Positions 33,606 through 45,528 of a stretch of DNA of 64,000 nt are shown piece by piece; position 1 is the stretch's first letter, and each line of letters opens with the position of its first letter. Made by a program: the position numbers and the translations under genes. The notes beneath the pieces were generated by a model. The model had not been told where the DNA came from and ran no database searches. It saw only the letters and a list, made by a program, of their open reading frames with translations. The DNA lies in NCBI RefSeq assembly GCF_963422335.1, contig NZ_OY729424.1, positions 5,642,001 to 5,706,000 of the forward strand. Reading direction: 5' to 3'. This stretch comes from an uncultured Roseateles sp. Its GTDB lineage: Bacteria > Pseudomonadota > Gammaproteobacteria > Burkholderiales > Burkholderiaceae_C.

Positions 33606-35996
33606 TCAGGCACCCTCGTCGGGCTTGGGCTTGGGCTTGGGCTTGGGCTTGGGCTGGGTCAGCGTGCGCAGGCTGCTCAGGTCCAGGTCTGGCGCGCGGG
33701 CCTGGCGTTCAGCATCGAACAGGCCGCGCAGCGCGTCACCGGCCTGCCACTGGCTGGCATCGGGCGGCGCCTGCTGCGCCTCGGCGGCGCTGTGCGCCAC
33801 CTGCGACAGCAGGCTGCCCAGATCGGACAGATCGACCCCGGCCCGCGCGGCCTGCACCGGCAGGCTGACGCTGGGCAAGGCCGACGGTGCCGGTGCAGCC
33901 ACGCGCGGCATCGCAATGCTGCCCAGATCCAGCGCCTCACGGGCCTTGGGCTTGGGCATGGCGATCTGCAGACTGGCCAGAACCTCGGCCTGCGCAGCTG
34001 CTGCCGCTGCCTGAGCCGCTGCCTGAGCCGCAGCCCGAGCCGCTTCGGCGGCAGCACGCCGTTCGGCCTCGGCCGCGGCCTTTTCGGCGGCAGCTTTCTC
34101 TGCGGCGGCCCGTTCGGCTGCGGCGCGCTCGGATGCCGCTCGCTGTTCGGCCGCGGCACGTTCAGCCGCCGCCCGCTCCGCGGCAGCCTGCGCAGCGGCT
34201 TGCTCTGCTGCCAGCGCGGCAGCACGCTCGGCGGCCGCTCGTTGTTCGGCCGCCTGGGCAGCTTGCCGCTCGGCCAGCCGTTTGGCTTCGGCTTGTCGCT
34301 CTGCCGCAAGCGCGGCGGCCTGTGCTGCAGCGGCTCTTTCAGCAGCCGCCTCCTCTTCAGCCGCCCTGGCAGCGGCCAGCTCTGCGGCACGTCGTTCGGC
34401 TTCAGCCCGAGCCTCGGCTTCCAGTGCCACCGCTTGCTCAGCAGCTGCCTTTTCTGCCGCGGCCTTGTCTGCCGCGGCCTGCTCGGCAGCTGCATGTTCG
34501 GCTGCCGCCTGTTCGGCAGCGCGACGCTGCGCTTGCGCGCGTTCAGCGGCAGCGCGATCGGCAGCCAGCTGCTGTGCGGCGGCGCGCTCAGCAGCCGCAC
34601 GCTCAGCCTCGGCCTTCGCGGCTCGTTCGGCCGCCGCCCGGGCGTCGGCGCGGGCCTGCGCAGCCGCGCGATCCACGGCAGCCTTCTTGGCGGCCGCACG
34701 CTCGGCCGCGCTCATGCGCGCCATTGCGATGCGCTCGGCCTCGGCACGTTCGGCGGCCAGGCGCTGTTCCTCGGCCAGGCGCAGGCTCTCTTGCCGCGCT
34801 TGTTCGGCCTGCTCCGCTTCCGCACGGGCCAGTGCCTCGGCGGCGGCCTGCCGGGCTGCCTGTTCAGCTGCCAGTTGCGCAGCGAGCATTGCGGCTTCAA
34901 CGGCGGCAGCACGTTCCGCCTCAGCCTGCTCGGCCGCCGCCTGCTCTGCAGCCGCTAGTTCGGCCGCAAGCCGCTGCGCCTCGGCCCGTTCGGCCTGGGC
35001 CTGTGCTGCCGCCAGGCGCTCGGCCTCGGCACGCTCGGCCATTTCGCTTTCGGCTGCGGCCTTGGCAGCCAGCGCTGCGGCCTGCTCAGCGGCCTTCTCT
35101 GCGGCCTGCTTGGCGGCCTCACGTGCAGCCGATTCAGCGGCAGCGCGCTCGGCAGCCGCCTGTTCATCGGCCAGGCGCTTGGCCTCGGCCTTGCGTTGTG
35201 CGGCAAGCGCCTGCGCGGCTGCCTTCTCGGCCGCGGCCTTCTCCGCGGCGGCGCGCTGCGCCTCGGCTCTCTCGGCGGCCAGGCGTGCGGCTTCAGCCTT
35301 GCGGGCGGCGGCCAATGCCTGGGCCTCGGCGCGGGCACGCGCGGCGGCCTCCTCGGCCTCCTTCCTGGCCCGCGCTCGTGCCAGCGCCTTGGCAGCCGAG
35401 TCGGCGGCGGCCTGGGCCTTGGCGGCGGCTTTGCGCTCCGCGGCCTGGCGGGCCGCCTCCTGCTTGGCCGCAGCCTTCAGCGCGGTCTCTTCGGCAGCGC
35501 GCGCCTTGGCGGCCTTGTCCTTGGCGGCCTGGGCACGCGCCATTTGCTCCTCGGCGGCCTGCTGGGCGGCCATGGCCTCGGCCTCGGCCTGCTCGGCCTC
35601 CAGCCGGGCTCGCAACGCGTCGAGGGCGGCCTCTTCCGACGCGTGTCGTTCGTGGGCCAGGCTGGGCTCCACCGGCGCGACCTCGGGCGCCAGTTCCTCG
35701 ACCAGGGGCAGGGGCTCAGGCGGAGCGGGCGCTATCGTATCCTCGATGTGCAGCGGAATCGCGCGGCGGCGTTCGCTGATGTCTTCGACGTCGGTGACGT
35801 CCTGCATATTCCAGCGCTTGGACGGGCGGGCCGAGGTGCCCGACACCTCGTCGGCCCGCGGCGGCACCGGTTTGGTGTTGTTCGACTGCAGGCTGTCCAG
35901 CGAGATGGTCAGGTCCAGCGGCTTTTCCAGCTCGCGCATGCGCTTGTTGAACGCCTGCAGCGCCTCGTTCGGGTCAAAGCCGTCTTTCCTGGTCAT
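33606..35996 (-). CDS. Alanine-rich, highly helical TolA-like protein
   Basis: 796-residue protein. A unique N-terminal 120 residues (MTRKDGFDPNEALQAFNKRMRELEKPLD) leads into about 550 residues of Ala/Glu/Lys/Arg/Gln repeats built on AAA[ED][RKQ]A-type heptads, which should form one very long helix or coiled coil. A unique C-terminal part (about 670-796, ALDLGSIAMPRV, SLPVQAARAGVDLSDLGSLLSQVA) ends in alternating KPKPKPKPKP. There is no signal peptide or membrane helix, so unlike TolA it is not anchored. The repeated codons make the 1.6-kb DNA itself repetitive. Function unknown; a scaffold or spacer is likely. Confidence 0.75.
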   Translation of the reverse strand: MTRKDGFDPNEALQAFNKRMRELEKPLDLTISLDSLQSNNTKPVPPRADEVSGTSARPSKRWNMQDVTDVEDISERRRAIPLHIEDTIAPAPPEPLPLVEELAPEVAPVEPSLAHERHASEEAALDALRARLEAEQAEAEAMAAQQAAEEQMARAQAAKDKAAKARAAEETALKAAAKQEAARQAAERKAAAKAQAAADSAAKALARARARKEAEEAAARARAEAQALAAARKAEAARLAAERAEAQRAAAEKAAAEKAAAQALAAQRKAEAKRLADEQAAAERAAAESAAREAAKQAAEKAAEQAAALAAKAAAESEMAERAEAERLAAAQAQAERAEAQRLAAELAAAEQAAAEQAEAERAAAVEAAMLAAQLAAEQAARQAAAEALARAEAEQAEQARQESLRLAEEQRLAAERAEAERIAMARMSAAERAAAKKAAVDRAAAQARADARAAAERAAKAEAERAAAERAAAQQLAADRAAAERAQAQRRAAEQAAAEHAAAEQAAADKAAAEKAAAEQAVALEAEARAEAERRAAELAAARAAEEEAAAERAAAAQAAALAAERQAEAKRLAERQAAQAAEQRAAAERAAALAAEQAAAQAAAERAAAERAAAEQRAASERAAAERAAAEKAAAEKAAAEAERRAAAEAARAAAQAAAQAAAAAAQAEVLASLQIAMPKPKAREALDLGSIAMPRVAAPAPSALPSVSLPVQAARAGVDLSDLGSLLSQVAHSAAEAQQAPPDASQWQAGDALRGLFDAERQARAPDLDLSSLRTLTQPKPKPKPKPKPDEGA

Positions 35997-36153
35997 GGCG
36001 GCATTGTGACCCGGCCGACTATCGGGCCGTTAGCGGGTTCCACCCCCCATCCCAAGGGATTCCCCGCCCGGCGGGACAGCGCAATGCTCACATAATGATG
36101 CGAAAGAAAAGCGGCGGCATGAGCGCGCCACCAACAGTCAGCGAGGACAGGCC

Positions 36154-37089
36154 TTGAACCCAGCAGCACTCCAGGTTTTGTGGGTGGACGAGTTGAACCG
36201 CCCGGAGTTGCTGGACGGACTGCCAGAGTCGGCCTGGGGGCCGTTCCAGATCGAGCGCTGTGCCGACCTCAATGCCGCCGCCCAGCGCCTCGGCGAAAGC
36301 CCGTTCGACGCCCTGCTGGCCGCACTGCCCCACGAGCGGGCCGCCGGCCTGAGCGCCTGGCCGGCCCTGAGCCATGCGGTGCAGCACAGCGCCACCCTGG
36401 TGTTCACCCCCGACTGCGAGCCCGACTGGACACTGGACCTGCTGGGCCGCGGCGTACAGGAGGTGCTGCCCCAGGCCCAGCAGGCCTGCCTGCCGCGCTG
36501 CCTGCGCCTGAGCATAGAGCGCCACAAGCTGGACCGCGCCGCGCGCAAGGCCTATGCCACCGATCTGGGCACCGGCCTGCCCAACCGCACCCAGTTGCTG
36601 GAGCATATGAACCATCTGCTGGCGCTGCGCCAGCGCGAGCCCTCGCCGATGGGCCTGCTGGTGGTGCGCGTCGAGGGCCTGCTGCGCGCCAAGGAAGACC
36701 TGGGCCGCGAGGCCGCCAATGTGCTGCGCCGCAAGGTGGCGGTGCGGCTGCGCGCCGGTGTGCGCGCCAGCGATGTGGTGGCCTCGCTCGGCGCCGACGT
36801 GTTCGGCGTGCTGCTGGCCTCGACCGAGAAGCCCGAGGATGCCGAACGGGTGGCCCGCAAGCTGCAGAACGCGGTGCACAAGCCCTTGTCGGTGGCCGGG
36901 CATGACCTGACCCTGAACAGCAGCGTCGGCATCAGCCTCTACCCGTCCGACGCCCAGGACGCCGACACCCTGCTGCGCCTGGCCACCGCCGCTGCGGCGG
37001 GCCGGCCGGTGGCCGGCAAGGCTGGCCTCACCCAGTGGCCCGAGCGCAGCCGCAAGGCCAAGCCGGCGGCGAATGACGAAGAGGGTTGA
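36154..37089 (+). CDS. Degenerate GGDEF-domain protein with receiver-like N terminus
   Basis: 311 residues. Residues 1-125 look like a receiver-type alpha/beta domain without a clear phospho-acceptor aspartate. From about 140 a GGDEF fold follows (DLGTGLPNRTQLLEHM, VRASDVVASLGADVFGVLLAST, LTLNSSVGISLYPSD), but the signature reads LGADVF, so diguanylate cyclase activity is not expected. It may bind GTP or another GGDEF protein. The start is a TTG at 36154 with GAGG upstream. It overlaps, as TTGA, the stop of a 20-codon ORF (36095-36157), so its translation may be coupled to that of the short ORF. It converges on gabD, one base apart. Confidence 0.7.
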   Translation: MNPAALQVLWVDELNRPELLDGLPESAWGPFQIERCADLNAAAQRLGESPFDALLAALPHERAAGLSAWPALSHAVQHSATLVFTPDCEPDWTLDLLGRGVQEVLPQAQQACLPRCLRLSIERHKLDRAARKAYATDLGTGLPNRTQLLEHMNHLLALRQREPSPMGLLVVRVEGLLRAKEDLGREAANVLRRKVAVRLRAGVRASDVVASLGADVFGVLLASTEKPEDAERVARKLQNAVHKPLSVAGHDLTLNSSVGISLYPSDAQDADTLLRLATAAAAGRPVAGKAGLTQWPERSRKAKPAANDEEG

Positions 37090-37090
37090 G

Positions 37091-38569
37091 TCAGCGCTGA
37101 ATGTCACCCAAGCACAGATACTTGACCTCGACGTAATCGTCGATGCCATGGTGCGAGCCCTCGCGCCCCAGTCCTGACTGCTTGACACCGCCGAAAGGCA
37201 CCTCAGCCACGGCGATCAGGCCGGTGTTGATGCCCACCATGCCGTATTCCAGCGCCTCGCCGACGCGGTAGACGCGGCCGATGTCGCGGCTGTAGAAATA
37301 GCTGGCCAGGCCGAACTCGGTGTCATTGGCCAGGGCGATGACCTCAGCCTCGGTCTTGAAGCGGAACACCGGCGCCACCGGGCCGAAAGTCTCCTCACGG
37401 GCGCACAGCATGTCCGAGGTCACATCGGCCAGCACCGTCGGTGTGTAGAAGCGCTCGCCGATGCGCTGCCCGCCCAGCACCACGCGGGCGCCCTTGGCCA
37501 GCGCGTCGGCCACATGGGACTCGACCTTGGCGATCGCCTGGTCGTCGATCAGCGGGCCCTGGTTGATACCGGCCTCGAAGCCGTTGCCGACCTTGATCGC
37601 CCCGGCCTTTTCGGCCAGCTTGGCGACGAAGGCGTCGTAGACGCTGTCCTGCACATACAGGCGATTCGCGCAGACGCAGGTCTGGCCGGCATTGCGGTAC
37701 TTGCTGGCGATGGCGCCCTCGACGGCGCTGTCCAGATCGGCATCCTCGAAGACGATGAAGGGGGCGTTGCCGCCCAGCTCCAGCGACAGCTTCTTGATCG
37801 TCGGCGCGCACTGCTTCATCAGGATGCGGCCGACCTCGGTCGAGCCGGTGAAGGACAGATGGCGCACGATGTCGCTGGCGCAGAGCACCTTGCCAACCGA
37901 GATCGAGTTGTCGCCATCGGCGGTGATGATGTTGAGCACGCCGGCGGGCATGCCGGCGCGCTGGGCCAGTTCGGCCAGGACAAGAGCCGACAGCGGCGTC
38001 TGCTCGGCCGGCTTGATCACCACCGTGCAGCCGGCGGCCAGCGCCGGGGCCACCTTGCGGGTGATCATCGCGATCGGAAAGTTCCAGGGCGTGATGGCCG
38101 CGCAGACGCCCATCGCCTGCTTGATGACCAGATAGCGCTTGTTGTTGTCGGTGGTCGGAATCGTCTCGCCATAGATGCGCTTGGCCTCCTCGGCAAACCA
38201 TTCGATGAAGCTGGCGCCATACATCACCTCGCCACGGGCCTCGGCCAGCGGCTTGCCCTGCTCGGCGGTCATGATGCGGGCCAGGTCGTCGGCGTTCTGC
38301 ACGATCAGCTGGTACCACTTCATCAGGATGGCGGCGCGCTCCTTGGCCGTCTTGGCCCGCCAGATCGGCCAGGCGGTGTTGGCGGCCTGCAGCGCGGCCT
38401 CGGTCTCGACCTCGCCCAAATTGGCCACATCGGCCAGCTTGGCCCCGGTGGCCGGGTCGGTGACATCGAAGCGCGCACCGCCGGCCACCCATTCGCCGTT
38501 GATCAGCGCATGGGTCTTGAGCAGGCTGGCGTCCTTCAGCGAGGCCAATGGGGAAGTCTTGCTGTCCAT
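37091..38569 (-). CDS. gabD: NAD(P)-dependent succinate-semialdehyde dehydrogenase
   Basis: 492-residue aldehyde dehydrogenase. Catalytic cysteine C298 is in NAGQTCVCANRLYV, the general-base glutamate in LELGGNAPF, and the cofactor loop is FTGSTEVGRILM. PWNFPIAMITRK and EVPFGGVKQSGLGREGSHHG are typical of GabD. It oxidises succinate semialdehyde to succinate in the GABA shunt or in degradation of 4-hydroxybutyrate. No gabT is adjacent, so the source of the semialdehyde is not visible here. The divergent neighbour is alaS. Confidence 0.92.
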   Translation of the reverse strand: MDSKTSPLASLKDASLLKTHALINGEWVAGGARFDVTDPATGAKLADVANLGEVETEAALQAANTAWPIWRAKTAKERAAILMKWYQLIVQNADDLARIMTAEQGKPLAEARGEVMYGASFIEWFAEEAKRIYGETIPTTDNNKRYLVIKQAMGVCAAITPWNFPIAMITRKVAPALAAGCTVVIKPAEQTPLSALVLAELAQRAGMPAGVLNIITADGDNSISVGKVLCASDIVRHLSFTGSTEVGRILMKQCAPTIKKLSLELGGNAPFIVFEDADLDSAVEGAIASKYRNAGQTCVCANRLYVQDSVYDAFVAKLAEKAGAIKVGNGFEAGINQGPLIDDQAIAKVESHVADALAKGARVVLGGQRIGERFYTPTVLADVTSDMLCAREETFGPVAPVFRFKTEAEVIALANDTEFGLASYFYSRDIGRVYRVGEALEYGMVGINTGLIAVAEVPFGGVKQSGLGREGSHHGIDDYVEVKYLCLGDIQR

Positions 38570-38692
38570 GAGAATCTCCTTGAAAGCGTGGCGGCCCGGC
38601 GCACAGCCCGGGCAAGGACGCGACTCTAGCCGGGTTTGCCAGGGCTGGTTTTACGCCAATCGCCCACCGCGATCGCCGGGGAACGCCCCACC

Positions 38693-38698
38693 TATAAT
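38693..38698 (+). promoter_or_regulatory. -10 element of the alaS promoter
   Basis: A perfect TATAAT lies 47 bp before the alaS start. The expected -35 position has no good TTGACA match, so the promoter is identified from the -10 only. Confidence 0.5.
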
Positions 38699-38744
38699 CA
38701 AAAGGTTCGAGAAATCAAGCATTTACATCGAAGAGAGCCCCCGG

Positions 38745-41372
<2,628 letters not shown>

Positions 41373-41388
41373 ACGACAAGGTCTGCCC

Positions 41389-42177
<789 letters not shown>

Positions 42178-42185
42178 ATTGACGC

Positions 42186-42215
42186 TTGACAAGCTCCGGC
42201 ACGGCCTCGGATACT
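42186..42215 (+). promoter_or_regulatory. Strong sigma-70 promoter before the leader ORF
   Basis: TTGACA (42186-42191) and GATACT (42210-42215) are separated by 18 bp. Transcription would start at about 42222, which is the first base of the ATG of the leader ORF. Confidence 0.65.
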
Positions 42216-42221
42216 GAAACC

Positions 42222-42347
42222 ATGCTGCGCCGCAACACCATCACCACACAAACCTGCCTGGCCCTCTCGGCCGCGCAGGTTTTTGCTATTTGCCCGTCGC
42301 AACTGCTAGTCGTCGTCATGCACACCAGCACAGGAGCGCGGGTCTAG
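42222..42347 (+). CDS. Putative leader peptide with Leu-Leu-Val-Val-Val run
   Basis: A 41-codon ORF from an ATG placed at the predicted transcription start, so it may be translated without a leader. It contains CPSQLLVVVMHTS, with consecutive codons CTG CTA GTC GTC GTC. This resembles the control codons of ilv/leu leader peptides, where ribosome stalling reports low charging of branched-chain tRNAs. These codons lie in the left side of a hairpin (42299-42358), and a terminator follows at 42378-42407. An in-frame ATG at 42319 could start a shorter peptide after the valines. Translation is not proven. Confidence 0.5.
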   Translation: MLRRNTITTQTCLALSAAQVFAICPSQLLVVVMHTSTGARV

Positions 42348-42358
42348 GGAGCAGTTGC
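42299..42358 (+). promoter_or_regulatory. Pause-type hairpin in the attenuator-like leader
   Basis: GCAACTGCT (42299-42307) and AGCAGTTGC (42350-42358) are perfect 9-bp complements. The left arm covers the Gln-Leu-Leu codons and the right arm follows the leader stop, as in the 1:2 pause hairpin of attenuators. Confidence 0.55.
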
Positions 42359-42377
42359 AAGCACACAAGCATCCCCC

Positions 42378-42407
42378 AAAAGGCCCGCTGACCCCAGCGG
42401 GCCTTTT
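42378..42407 (+). terminator. Intrinsic terminator between leader ORF and GNAT gene
   Basis: AAAAGGCCCGCTG pairs perfectly with CAGCGGGCCTTTT over 13 bp with a 4-nt loop, and the run is TTTTTG. It lies 30 bp behind the leader stop and 47 bp before the next gene. It can act as the attenuator's terminator, or simply end alaS/yecA transcription. Confidence 0.9.
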
Positions 42408-42454
42408 TGTTTGTCCGGAGTCCACAAGACTCGTCACCCCAAGGAGAGCCAGAG

Positions 42455-42994
42455 ATGACGTTCAGCATTCGCCGTTGCCTGCCCAGTGATGCCGCGGCCA
42501 TCACCCGCATGCATGCCGACGACCGGGTCTATCCGGGCCTGCTGCAGCTGCCCTATGCCAGCGAGGCCCGCTGGAAGGCCATGCTGGAGGGCAATGAAGC
42601 GTCGGGCAATACCGACCTGGTGCTGGTGGCCGAGAGGGCCGGCGAGGTCATCTCCTGCGCCGGCCTTCACAGCGCCGGCAAGTCGCTGCGCCGGCGCCAC
42701 GTCATGACGCTGGGCATCGCGGTGCTGCCCCAGGCCCAGGGCCAGGGCGTGGGCAAGGCCATGATGGAGGCGCTGACCGACTATGCCGACAACTGGGGCC
42801 AGGTGTTGCGTATCGAGCTGACGGTGTATGCCGACAATGACCGCGCGATCCGGCTCTACGAGCGCTGCGGCTTCGAGCACGAGGGGCGGCACCGCGCCTA
42901 CGCGCTGCGCCATGGCCAGTATGTGGACACGCTGTGCATGGCGCGGCTGCACCCCCATCCGCCGCGCCTGCCCAGCCGCGAAGGTCAGCACTAG
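42455..42994 (+). CDS. GNAT-family N-acetyltransferase
   Basis: 179-residue acetyltransferase. The acetyl-CoA segment is TLGIAVLPQAQGQGVGKAMMEALTDYA and the end of the fold is VYADNDRAIRLYERCGFEHEGRHRAYALRHGQYVDTLCMAR, resembling the RimJ/L-like or PhnO-like subfamily that acetylates amines or protein N termini. AAGGAG lies close to the ATG. It follows the terminator of the leader region, so its expression may depend on read-through. Substrate unknown. Confidence 0.88.
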   Translation: MTFSIRRCLPSDAAAITRMHADDRVYPGLLQLPYASEARWKAMLEGNEASGNTDLVLVAERAGEVISCAGLHSAGKSLRRRHVMTLGIAVLPQAQGQGVGKAMMEALTDYADNWGQVLRIELTVYADNDRAIRLYERCGFEHEGRHRAYALRHGQYVDTLCMARLHPHPPRLPSREGQH

Positions 42995-43122
42995 CCGCTT
43001 TGCAAGGCAATAATTGGCACAAAACCGTGGCTTGCCGAGCTCGGCCGAGTGCCAACAGCCGAGCCCCTGCGCTAGCATGAGGCGAGCCTATCCTGGGAGT
43101 GCGTGAACAAAGGACCCGCCCA

Positions 43123-45399
43123 ATGCAGCGAATTGCCAGCTCGCTGGTCACACGCATGTTTGTGGCCGCTGCAGCATTCAGCGCCCTGATTTTTGTCGTC
43201 GTCGGCGCACTGGAAGTGTGGAGAGAACGGGTGCAGCTGACGGAAGCGGCACGCAGCGCCTCGGACTCCGCGCTGACGCTGAGCAGCGGACCGATCGCGC
43301 TGGCGCTGTGGAACTACGACACCACGGCCCTGGACCTGCTGGGCCGCAATCTCAGCCACGATGGCGCCATCGTGCGCGTCGAGGTGCTGGCCGAGGACGG
43401 CACCCGGGTGATGGACCTCAAGCGCGAAGGCCATGACCTGCCCAAGGCGACCCAGGTGCGAGAGCTGGAGCTGATGGCGCCGGCGCGCACGCGCGAGGGC
43501 GTCAAGCGCATCGGCAGGCTGCGGGTCAGCGAATCGTTCGACGCCATCGACGCGCAGATCATGCGCCGCACGCTGGCCCGGCTGCCGCTGGAGCTGGTCA
43601 AGGTGCTGGCCATCTCGCTGGGTATTCTGCTGCTGCTGCACCGCATGGTGACGCAGCGCCTGTCCACCCTGGTCGAGCAGCTGCGCAGCATCAAGCTAGA
43701 CGACCCCAGCGCCCGCGTGCTGATCACCGGTGGGGACAAAGGCGGCAGCGACGAGATCGTCGAGCTGGCCACCGCCGTCAACAAGTTCCAGCATGACCGC
43801 GCGCTGGAGATGGCGCGCCGCCGCGAAGCCGAGCAGCGCCTGCTCGAAGGCCTGCAGGAGCGCTCGGTGATACTGAGCTCGCTGCGCGATGGCGTGCTGG
43901 CACTGGATGAGCAGCAGCAGATCCGTTTTGCCAACGCCGCCGCCGCGCGCCTGCTGGGCAGCAAGAACCTGCAAGGCCAGTCGCTGGCCGGCCTGGCCCG
44001 GGTGCAGGCGGCGACCACGGCCGCAAATTCGGCCGCCAGCTCCGATCTGACCGAATGGCTGAACAGCCACCGCGCCCCGGAGCAGCGCCAGTACATGCAG
44101 CGCCTGCGCCTGCTGCCGCGCGACGCCCCGGCCTTCGACGCGCTGCTGCAGGCCAACACCCTGCTGGGCGCGCCCGAGGTGGCCGCCATCCTGGTCATCT
44201 CCGACATCTCGGAAGAGGTGCGCGGCCTGGCCGCCGACCGCGCCCGCGAACGCGCCGAGGCCTCCAACCGCGCCAAGAGCGATTTCCTGTCGCGCATGAG
44301 CCATGAGCTGCGCACGCCGCTGAATGCCATCGTCGGCTTTGCCCAGTCGCTGGAGCGCGATCCGGTGCTGCGCGAAGACCCGCAGCGGCTGGAGCGCATC
44401 CAGCTGATCACCCGCGCCGGCTGGCACCTGGCCGGCATGATTGGCGACGTGCTGGAGCTGTCGCGCATCGAGTCCGGCCAGGTCAAGCTGACGCCGGGGC
44501 CGGTCGATCTGCCGGCTTTGATCAGCGATGCGATGGCCTTTGTCTCGGCCGATGCACAGCGCGAGGGTGTCACCCTGGCCCTGCATGCCCCGGCCGACCT
44601 GTCGCTGACCCTGGGCTATGCCCAGGCCGATCCGATGCGGCTGGAGCAGGTGCTGGTCAACCTGCTCAGCAATGCCGTCAAGTACAACCGGCCCGGCGGC
44701 CGGGTGGACGTCAGCGTGATGGCCGGCGCACCCGCCACGGTCGAGATCCGCGTGCGCGACACCGGCCTGGGCCTGAGCACCCAGCAGCTGGCCAATCTCT
44801 ACCAGTCGTTCAACCGCCTCGGGCGCGAAGACTCGGGCAAGGCCGGTACCGGCATCGGCCTGGTCGTCACCCGCACCCTGGTCGAGCTGATGCAGGGCCA
44901 GATCAGCGTCAGCAGCGCGCCGGGCGTTGGCACCGAGTTCTGCGTCACGCTGCCGCTGTCCAGCGACACCCCGCTGCAGCCGCTGCCGCTGCCCGAGCTG
45001 CAGTCCGCCTACGGCCCCAAGCAGGTGCTTTACATCGAGGACGACCCGGTCAACGCCACCGTCATGCAGGCCCTGCTGAGCAAGCGGCCCAGCATTGCGC
45101 TGCAGATCTGCACCAGCGTGCGCGAGGGTCTGGCTGCGCTGCGCCAGGCCGCACCCGACCTCTTGCTGCTGGACATGCAGCTGCCCGATGGCAGCGGCCT
45201 GGACGTGCTGCAGGCACTGGAGCGTGAGCAACTCGCCCCCGGCCTGCCGGTGCTGATGGTCTCGGCCGACGTGATGGACGAGAGCGTCGGCGCCGCCCTG
45301 AGCGCCGGGGCACGCTCCTACATCACCAAGCCGCTGGACTTCGAGCAGGTGCTCAGCGAGGTCGATGGCCTGCTGCGCGAGGCGCCCCCGGTGACCTGA
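43123..45399 (+). CDS. Hybrid sensor histidine kinase with receiver domain
   Basis: 758-residue inner-membrane sensor. Parts in order: membrane helix (about 8-32), periplasmic sensor of about 130 residues, second helix (LVKVLAISLGILLLL), HAMP linker, PAS-like region (SVILSSLRDGVLALDEQQQIRFANAAAARLL), dimerisation domain with phospho-histidine H394 in SHELRTPLNAIVGF, the ATPase domain (NLLSNAVKYN, DTGLGLS, GTGIGL) and a receiver with D684 in LLLLDMQLPDGSG and lysine in ITKPL. The ATG at 43123 has AAAGGA upstream. No partner regulator is adjacent; output is probably through a phosphotransfer protein elsewhere. Confidence 0.92.
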   Translation: MQRIASSLVTRMFVAAAAFSALIFVVVGALEVWRERVQLTEAARSASDSALTLSSGPIALALWNYDTTALDLLGRNLSHDGAIVRVEVLAEDGTRVMDLKREGHDLPKATQVRELELMAPARTREGVKRIGRLRVSESFDAIDAQIMRRTLARLPLELVKVLAISLGILLLLHRMVTQRLSTLVEQLRSIKLDDPSARVLITGGDKGGSDEIVELATAVNKFQHDRALEMARRREAEQRLLEGLQERSVILSSLRDGVLALDEQQQIRFANAAAARLLGSKNLQGQSLAGLARVQAATTAANSAASSDLTEWLNSHRAPEQRQYMQRLRLLPRDAPAFDALLQANTLLGAPEVAAILVISDISEEVRGLAADRARERAEASNRAKSDFLSRMSHELRTPLNAIVGFAQSLERDPVLREDPQRLERIQLITRAGWHLAGMIGDVLELSRIESGQVKLTPGPVDLPALISDAMAFVSADAQREGVTLALHAPADLSLTLGYAQADPMRLEQVLVNLLSNAVKYNRPGGRVDVSVMAGAPATVEIRVRDTGLGLSTQQLANLYQSFNRLGREDSGKAGTGIGLVVTRTLVELMQGQISVSSAPGVGTEFCVTLPLSSDTPLQPLPLPELQSAYGPKQVLYIEDDPVNATVMQALLSKRPSIALQICTSVREGLAALRQAAPDLLLLDMQLPDGSGLDVLQALEREQLAPGLPVLMVSADVMDESVGAALSAGARSYITKPLDFEQVLSEVDGLLREAPPVT

Positions 45400-45528
45400 G
45401 CCTCGGCCCCAAGGGCTTGCGCAAAAGCGACATCGAGCAGCGGGCCTGTGCTGGCCAAGTCCCGGCCCGCCCCCAAGCCGCCGGGCCCGTGGCAGGATGG
45501 CCCGCACCCAGGCTTACCGCTACCCGCC

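Noticed and set aside
33887..36009. Long plus-strand open frames opposite the alanine-rich gene (Ser/Ala-, Pro/Arg- and Gly/Leu-rich)
   Set aside because: They arise from the repeated GCC/GCG codons on the minus strand; only the minus frame has unique structured ends and a conventional start.
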